Of a stretch of 64,000 bases of DNA, positions 51,601 to 61,300 are shown in pieces (the stretch's first letter is position 1; the number at the start of each line of letters is the position of its first letter). Made by a program: the position numbers and the translations under genes. The notes under the pieces were generated by a model. That model saw nothing but the letters and a program-made list of their open reading frames with translations. It did not search any database and was not told the origin of the DNA. The stretch is from Gari tellinella (lineage: Eukaryota; Mollusca; Bivalvia; Cardiida; Psammobiidae), in assembly GCA_922989275.2 (NCBI GenBank), contig OV277861.1, positions 27,806,479 through 27,870,478 on the forward strand, given 5' to 3'.

Positions 51601-52340
51601 AAAACCCCTTCAGTTCTCCAACCAAAATAATTTGCAGGACATAGTAACTTCAGGAAAGGAGTAAAACATCACTTAAACAAAACACATAATGGAAAATAAT
51701 TAAAATTGATGTGTAAATCAAATGACATATTGTTGGGGCTGAAAAGGGAGGGGGGGGTCCAATTTTTACGCCATCAAATTTGGACCCCCCTCTCCAATTG
51801 AAATAATTTGCAGCGCATAGTAACCTCAGATTAGGAGAAAAACATAACTAAAACTTAACAACTAATGGAAAAGAATTAAAATTGATGTGTAAATCAAATG
51901 ACTTATGGTTGGGTGTTGAAAAGGGAGGGGGGGGGGGGGTCCAATTTTTACGCCATCAAATTTGGACCCCCCTCTCCAACTGAAATAATTTGCAGCCTAT
52001 AGTAACCTCAGATTAGGAGAAAAACATAACTAAAACTTAACAAGTAATGGAAAAGAATTAAAGTTGATGTGTTAATCAAATGACTTATGGTTGGGTGTTG
52101 AAAAGGGAGAAGGGGGGTCCAATTTTTACGCCATCAAATTTGGACCCCCCTCTCCAAATGAAATAATTTGCAGCGCATAGTAACCTCAAATAAGGAGAAA
52201 AACATCACTAAAACTTAACAAGTAATGGAAAAGAATTAAAGTTGATGTGAAAATCAAATGACTTATGGTTGGGTGTTGAAAAGGGAGGGGGGGGGGGTCC
52301 AATTTTTACGCCATCAAATTTGGACCCCCTCTCCAACCAA

Positions 52341-52372
<32 letters not shown>

Positions 52373-55300
52373 ATTTTTTTTATGGGCATAACAACCTCAA
52401 GATAGGAGTAATCAATATTTTGCATTAGGGAGAAGCATTACCAACTTTTTTTCGGGGGGGGGGGGGGGTCCAAAATTTACAGGGGGGGTCCATATTTCGC
52501 TATCAATTTGATCTGACACCGGTAATAAATGAAGACTGACTAAATTGCATAAACATACTCAGCCCTAGTGACGAGTATACTTGTCATTTACAAACAGTGT
52601 ACCTGTGAGGATTACACTTGTTCCATGCAAACAGTGTAGACCCTGATGAGAGAAATATATTGTTAAAATGAATCCTAAATAGTCAAAAATGGACTAGACT
52701 TATTTTGAAATTGGAATTGTCCATTAACAGTTTCAGGGTCGAATGAGTTAATAAACTTTGCGACAAGCTTGCTTTTCCACTGTTGATGGAAACTAGATGT
52801 ATTACGCCAAACTCATAAGTTCAGAATTTATGAAACATGTTGGGATGCATCACTACAAATATTTGTTAGTTAAATGTTCTTCTTTTCAGAGCAAAAATGC
52901 GCCTTAAGGGGCATTTTGCTTCACTTTCAGCCTGCTTTAAGCTACCATCTGCTTGATTATAGAAAATGTTTTTTTGTGGTGCATATTCATGACTATAAAA
53001 GTTGAATTACTGTCTTCACTGGAGGAATAAACTGAATGTATATAGAACTATTAAATAATGGGTTAACCCATTTGTGCCCACGATCCCATATATGGGACAT
53101 AGGCAAACAGTGTAGACTCCGATCAGACGCCGCATAATGCGGCGTCTGATCGGAGTCTACACTGTTTTCTTGATAGGAATTTCAATACAAAACAAAAGGA
53201 AAATTTTAACCAGGCATCCCTTTGAGAAAAAATGGACTAATCCAATATACATGTATAAACATGGAAGAATCCACTGGGCCCAAATGGGTTAAACACTGGA
53301 TACTATTGAGCGGTGATAACTGTGGGGGTTGTTTATGGTTACAGAAGGGATAAACCCTGTTCCAATGGTGGAGGTGTTATCAGCAACATTTGAAGATGAC
53401 AAAGTCAGACTGGTTCTAACAGATGGAAATGTGGTAGGTAGACTGGTATTAGTGTTTTCTTCTGACCTGTCAGAGTTATTTTTAGATTGGAACATTCTAA
53501 AAATTTAAAAGGGATGATCACCGTACTCGTCGATTTCCGTGCAGTTATCCAGGGATACGGAAAGCTGTATTTATTGTGCGTAATGTAAAGTAGAGAAGAC
53601 AGTATTATTTCCCGAATAAACGCAAACACAATGCACTAAACTGTAGAAAATTAATTTTATCTTTTTAATCTGGGTGGCAAACAGGTTGGAGCCTGATCAG
53701 ACGCCAGGTCGTTGAGATGCTGGTAATTAAATCACTCGGCCTTCGGCCTCGTGATTTAATTACTACGTATATCAACTCCTACCCGTGTTTTATTGCACTA
53801 TAAAACACTGGTATTAATTTATTCTTTCCATTCTAACACTTCAATTTAACCACAATTTGCATCAAAATAATGGCGCTACATTTTTTGGCATAAGCATTTT
53901 CGAAGCCATATGAAGTCACGTTAAGACATTACAGCTTGTGCATGTTTTGTTGAGAATTCAAACATAGATACCTTCCTTCTTTGTTTATATAGGGCCCTGC
54001 TTGAGGTGTGTTAGAATGTAGCTTATACAATATAATATAGATTGTACAATATTACGGGTATGTATATTATTCAATATAATGTAGCTTATACAATATAATG
54101 TAGATTATACAATATTAAGGTGTGCAGATCATACAATATATGTAGCTTATTTAATGTAGATTATACAATATAATTTAGCTTATACAATACTACGGTATGT
54201 AGATTATACAAAATAATGTAGATTATACAATATGAATGTAGCTTATACAATATTACTTATGTAGATTATACAATATAATGTAGCTTATACAATATAATGT
54301 AGCTTATACAATATAATGTAGCTTATACAAGATAATGTAGATTGTACAATATAATGTAGCTTATACAAGATAATGTAGCTTATACAAGATAATGTAGCTT
54401 ATACAAGATAATGTAGCTTATACAAGATAATGTAGATTATACAATATGAATGTAGCTTATACAATATTACTTATGTAGATTATACAATATAATGTAGCTT
54501 ATACAATATTACTTATGTAGATTATACAATATAATGTAGCTTATACAAGATAATGTAGATTGTACAATATAATGTAGCTTATACAAGATAATGTAGCTTA
54601 TACAATATAATGTAGCTTATACAATATAATGTAGCTTATACAAGATAATGTAGACTGTACAATATCACCGGTATGTAGATTATACAATATAATGTAGATT
54701 GTACAATATCACCGGTATGTAGATTATACAACTGTAATGTAGATTGTACAATATTACAGGTATGTAGATTATACAATATAATGTAGATTGTACAATATTA
54801 CAGGTATGTAGATTATACAATATAATGTAGATTGTACAATATTACAGGTATGTAGATTGTACAATATAATGGAGATTGTACAATATGACCGGTATGTAGA
54901 TTATACAATTGTAATGTAGATTGTACAATATTACCGGTATGTAGATTATACAATATAATGTAGATTGTACAATATTACAGATATGTAGATTATAAAATGT
55001 ATTATAGATTTACAATATGACCGGAATGTAGATTATACAATATTTATTTTGTTGGTGTATGCTACAGCTGCTGGTGGACAATGTTGTTGTGGCGGTGGGC
55101 TTGGAACCCAACACAGACCTGGCCAAGATGGCAGGCCTTGAGGTAGATAGGACCCTAGGGGGATATGTCGTCAACTCTGAACTGCAGGCACGATCAGGCA
55201 TCTGGGCTGTAAGTACAAAGGGGAGGTTGGGCCAGTGTTACCAGGGCTCCAGATAAGAGGGAGTAAACGGAACAAATCCAACATTTTCTCTGTTATTTCA

Positions 55301-58300
55301 GTACCGAATCATATGATGTTACTACTCATTAGAATTGTCTCTTTGACAATTTAACATTTAGTTTTTGAAATACTTCCCTTGTCTGGAACCCTGGTTACAA
55401 TATTATGACCACTCATAAAGAGTCCTGTTTAGACCCATTTCTCCATAGATACACCTTTTTACGCCATGTGTTTTTGTATAGTCATGTTATGAACTAGAAG
55501 AAATATTTCTATACCCTAGCAAATGGTAGCTGAAAGGAAAGCAGATTGAGCCTTTAAGGCACATTCTGCTTTAATTTTCAGCTTGCTTTAAGCAACCATC
55601 TGTTTTCCATCTCAATGAAGCTTAACAGTGTTTGCAAACAGTTTGGCTCTTGATTTATGCCGTGTCTGATCAGCACCTAAACTGTTAAACACTCTTACCA
55701 ATATTTATAAAGTCATAAAACCTTAAATCTAACTCTGAAACATGTCTTGCAGACATCAATACTGAAGCAGGTGACAATAAAGCTGTAAAGGGGTAAAAGT
55801 CTCACCAATAGTTTGATCATGAAAGGGTTAAATACTATAAAAATGCTTTGCGGGGAAAGGGTTGAGTGGGTAATTGTGAAATCTTCTAGTCAGAATGAAT
55901 TTGAGAAAATGCTGAAAGAAAAAATTAATGAACTATTCCAATTTTCAATTTATTAAGTCCATTTTCATTAGTTCATCTGTTTTTCAAAGAAAAAACAACT
56001 AGGTATTAGCATCACTCCAGTGTCCAGATGTACAAAAATATTTTACATCTGTCTTCAAAACTAGCTTAAAGCTGGCTGAAAGTAAAGCAGAATGCGCCTT
56101 TAGGCGCATTCTGCTATACTTTCAACCTGCTTTAAGTGGTCACCTGTCTTCAAAACTAGAAACAGGCTATTGGGTAAAGGGCAAACACAAGTCAGAATAT
56201 AAATATTTATCGTTGCTTTTCATTTCATCTACTGATATTCTAAGATAAGAACTGTTCTGATTTCTCTAGGCTGGAGACTGTGCCTGTTTTTATGATACAA
56301 AACTTGGCCGACGACGGGTGGAGCACTTTGATCATGCTTGCCTGACTGGAAGATTGGCAGGGTTTAACATGACCGGTGAATCTAATATATTTAAACACCA
56401 GTCTATATTCTGGTAAGTTATATCAGATAGAACATAATCCTTTACTCCATGGATACATAGGATATTTAATGAGTGAGTTTTCAGTTGTGAATTTATTGAA
56501 TGAGTTGGATAAAAAAATAATAATATGTTGCCCGCCTTGGCGAGCAACATATCATTCTATCCAACAAATAAAAAAATTCACTACTAAAAACACAAATTTA
56601 ATATTCTATTTATCACATAGACACGAAAATCCGAACGGTTTTACTTTCACTTTTGCCCTCGGCTCTTAGGAAAACAATTCGTTATAGGTGTGTCTGATCT
56701 GGCTCCAAACTGTTTGCATTTGAAAAAGTATATTTAGGGTAAACACGTTTATTGGGAAATAGTAACGTTTTCTCCACTGTATAAGGCAAAATTATAGAAG
56801 AATTAGATTAACATTAAACTGAAAGTACTCATGATAGTATCACATACAACTGTGTTTCTTCAAATACAAAATTTCTTTAGCAATCATGGTTAATGTTATG
56901 TGTGTTATTTCTATAGAGACGGAATACAGCAGAGGTTTACACCATATCACTGGTAATACATTCCATTTGATGATTATAGCTTTTGTAGATCTCTGAAACA
57001 AAAACATTTTTATGTTTCAAAATTTCACCATCAAGCATATGTTTCACCTTTTCACTATGGCTAGTACAGTTAGTATAACTCTGCACCCTCGGCAGAATTT
57101 TGCTTTTTATTTAAAACATATTTTAGAACCTTTTATTAACACATATACTAAAATCTTTACAATTTTGTTCGTAAAAATGCAAATATTCACCAAAATAGTT
57201 ATAATCCATTTTCTACAATGTTTTTAGCTCACCTGTCACAAAGTGCCAAGGTGAGCTATTTTGATCGTGCTGTGTCCGTCGTCCGTTCGTCGTCCGTCAT
57301 CAACAATTTCTTAAAATGACATCTCCTCCTAAACTACTGGATGGATTTTAACCAAACTTGGCAGAAATGATCCTTATAATTATGGTCCTCTTTGAAAGTT
57401 GTTCAAATGTTTCCGGTCCGTTGCATATCAAGGTCACAGGAACTAAAAATAGATCGTTTCAATAAAAACTTAAAAAATCTTCTTCTCTGAAACCACAGTA
57501 CCCTGAGCTTAGATATTTGGCACAAAGCATCATCTATAGGTCCTCTATCAAGATTGTTCAAATTATGTCCCTGGGGTCAAAAATGGCCCCGCCCCGGGGG
57601 TCACACATTTACATAGAGTTATAAAGTGAAATCTTCAAACCTCTTCTTCTCTGAAACTAATATAGCTATAGCTTTGATATTTGGCATGGTGTAACTTCTA
57701 GAGGTATACTCTACCAATATTGTTCAAATGTTTCCGGTCTGTTGCATATCTAGGTCACAGGAGCTAAAAATAGATTTTTCCTTTAAAACTTAAAAAATCT
57801 TCTCCTCTGAAACCACAGTACCCTGAGCTTAGATATTTGGCACAAAGCATCATCTATAGGTCCTCTATCAAGATTGTTCAAATGATGTCCCTGGGGTCAA
57901 AAATTGCCCGCCCCGGGGGTCACACATTTACAAAGAGTTATATAGTGAAATCTTCAAACTTCTTCTTCTCTGAAACTAATACAGCTAGAGCTTTGATATG
58001 TGGCATGGTGTAACTTCTAGAGGTATACTCTACCAATATTGTTCAAATGTTTCCGGTCTGTTGCATATCTAGGTCACAGGAGCTAAAAATAGATTTTTTC
58101 GATTAAAACTTAAAAAATCTTCTTCTCTGAAACCACAGTACCCTGAGCTTAGATATTTGGCACAAAGCATCATCTATAGGTCCTCTATCAAGATTGTTCA
58201 AATGATGTCCCTGGGGTCAAAAATTGCCCGCCCCGGGGGTCACACATTTACAAAGAGTTATATAGTGAAATCTTCAAACTTCTTCTTCTCTGAAACTAAT

Positions 58301-61300
58301 ACAGCTAGAGCTTTGATATTTGGCATGGTGTAACTTTTAGAGGTACTTTACCAATTTTGTTCAAATGTTTCCGGTCCGTTGCATATCTAGGTCACAGGAG
58401 CTAAAAATAGATTTTTTCGATTAAAACTTAAAAAATCTTCTTCTCTGAAACCACAGTACCCTGAGCTTAGATATTTGGCACAAAGCATCATCTATAGGTC
58501 CTCTATCAAGATTGTTCAAATTATGTCCCTGGGGTCAAAAATGGCCCCACCCCGGGGGTCACAAATTTACATAGAGTTATATAGTGAAATCTTCAAACCT
58601 CTTCTTCTCTGAAACTAATATAGCTAGAGCTTTAATATTTGGCACAGTGTAACTTCTAGAGGTACTTTACCAGTATTGTTCAAATGGTTCTGGTTCGTTG
58701 CATATCTAGGTCACAGGAGCTAAAAATAGATTTTTTTCTCAATAAAAACTTAAAAAAATCTTCTTATCTGAAACCACAGTACCCTGAGCTTAGATATTTG
58801 GCACAAAGCATCATCTATAGGTCCTCTATCAAGATTGTTCAAATGATGTCCCTGGGGTCAAAAATTGCCCGCCCCGGGGGTCACACATTTACAAAGAGTT
58901 ATATAGTGAAATCTTCAAACTTCTTCTTCTCTGAAACTAATACAGCTAGAGCTTTGATATTTGGCATGGTGTAGCTTCTAGAGGTATACTCTACCAATAT
59001 TGTTCAAATGTTTTCGGTCTGTTGCATATCTAGGTCACAGGAGCTAAAAATAGATTTTTTCGATAAAAACTTAAAAAATCTTTTCCTCTGAAACCACAGT
59101 ACCCTGAGCTTAGATATTTGGCACAAAGCATCATCTATAGGTTCTCTATCAAGATTGTTCAAATGATGTCCCTGGGGTCAAAAATTGCCCGCCCCGGGGG
59201 TCACACATTTACAAAGAGTTATATAGTGAAAACTTCAAACTTCTTCTTCTCTGAAACTAATACAGCTAGAGCTTTAATATTTGGCATGGTGTAACTTTTA
59301 GAGGTACTTTACCAATTTTGTTCAAATGTTTCCGGTCCGTTGCATATCTAGGTCACAGGAGCTAAAAATAGATTTTTTCGATTAAAACTTAAAAAATCTT
59401 CTTCTCTGAAACCACAGTACCCTGAGCTTAGATATTTGGCATAAAGCATCATCTATAGGTCCTCTATCAAGATTGTTCAAATTATGTCCCTGGGGTCAAA
59501 AATGGCCCCACCCCGGGGGTCACAAATTTACATAGAGTTATATAGTGAAATCTTCAAACCTCTTCTTCTCTGAAACTAATATAGCTAGAGCTTTAATATT
59601 TGGCACAGTGTAACTTCTAGAGGTACTTTACCAGTATTGTTCAAATGGTTCTGGTTCGTTGCATATCTAGGTCACAGGAGCTAAAAATAGATTTTTTTCT
59701 CAATAAAAACTTAAAAAAATCTTCTTATCTGAAACCACAGTACCCTGAGCTTAGATATTTGGCACAAAGCATCATCTTCAGTTCCTCTATCAAGATTGTT
59801 CAAATTATGTCCCTGGGGTAAAAAATGACCGCGCCCCGGGGGTCACAAATTTACAAAGAGTTATAAAGTGAAATCTTCAAACCTCTTCTTCTCTGAAACT
59901 AATATAGCTAGAGCTTTGATATTTGGCATAGTGTAACTTCTAGAGGTATACTTTACCAATATTGTTCAAATGTTTCCGGTCCGTTGCATATCTAGGTCAC
60001 AGGAGCTAAAAGTAGATTTTTTTAATAAAAAGCTTAAAAAATCTTCTCTTAAACTACAGTGCCCTAAGCTTAGCTATTCTGCACTCAGCAGCATCCAATC
60101 AGCAATTGGCACAATCATATTGTCATAATTTCTCAGCTTTTCAAGATATGTTACATGATTTACATCAACGGTCCCAGGTGAGCGATTTAGGGCCGTATAC
60201 GGCTCTTGTTGATATACGCTGTACTCTTCTGACCCTGAGCCCAAGCCCAAGCCCAATGCATTGGGCTTGGGCTCAGGGTCAGGAGAGTACAGCGTATATC
60301 AAAAACTAAAGTCTTTATGTCTGCACCAACCCTATCGTGTGACTTCTCATAAGAATTGTCTTGAAGAGATGATTCTAATAAGAAATCACATCATAGGCTT
60401 TAGTGCAGACATGAAAAAGAAAAAGTTGAAAAACTTAAGTTAACTAAACTTGAGTTTACATGTACTTCCTCATATCTGGTACCGTGTTCGGCTTAAATCT
60501 TTCCTCCCTGAAACTTTAAATGGACAATTCCAGTTTCCATTTTTGTCTAGTCCATTTCTGACTTTTAAGGATTGTTTTTGTCAATGTTTGGCTTTATGAC
60601 AAACAGTGAAGACCCTGATCAGAGGGCTCCTCTCGGAGCCCTCTGATCTGGGTCTTCACTGTTTGCATAGAACAAGTGTACTATTCATGTGTACACTGTT
60701 TGAAAAGGACGCCTATATGCGGGACTAGGGTTCAAAGGGTTAAAGCAGACTGCTGGTAAAGCAGAAAGCTCCTTCTGAGTACAACGTACATTGTAATTGA
60801 AATCAGGTAAAGGCTTTAACCCTTCCATCCATATCCAACTGTGTTTAAGGCAATTGGCTGCACAAAGCAATATTAAAGTAAAGCAAACTCATAAAGTAAT
60901 GCAAAAGCTCATATTGGAGCTTATGCTTCACTTTCATCTTGCCTCATTTCTTTACCCCGTAGCCTTTTTCTAATTTAAACAAAAGTGACCTCTTAAAGCA
61001 GGATGAAAGGAAAGCATAATGAGCATTCTGCCCTACTTTCAGCCTGATTTAAGCTACCATCTAATAGAATATAGAAACTATTTATGAAACATATTCATTA
61101 CTGTATAAGGTGGAACTTTTTTCTTCAATGGAGGAATAAATTAGATGTGTATCTAAGTGGTGAAGGGTTTAGTGAAAAGATATTTTTTATGCTTATGTGA
61201 AGAAGGGAATAAGGATTAAAGGAAGTGGTTACATAGTTATTGCGTGACATATATACACAGTTCTGCACAAATTCAACATGTTCTCACTCATTTCAGCACC

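Larger units (their letters stand above)
44267..52522. mobile_element. 8.3-kb TIR-bounded satellite structure
   Basis: The ends CCGGTGTCA(T/G)ATCAAA are inverted, with TA on each side (44265-44266, 52523-52524), as in TA-inserting DNA transposons. Next to the left end is a 52-bp perfect palindrome (44315-44366), half of which recurs at the right end (GGTCCATATTTCGCTATCAA). The interior is two oppositely oriented arrays of ~180-bp units plus a family C-derived tandem block. No transposase is present. Confidence 0.65.

Noticed and set aside
55059..55256. Independent small gene beginning ATG at 55059
   Set aside because: The ATG is in the polypyrimidine/acceptor region of AIFM1 exon l and the frame ends in the following intron.
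56376..56669. 97-codon plus-strand frame starting in exon m
   Set aside because: It is in another frame than AIFM1 and runs through the donor into the intron; no motif.
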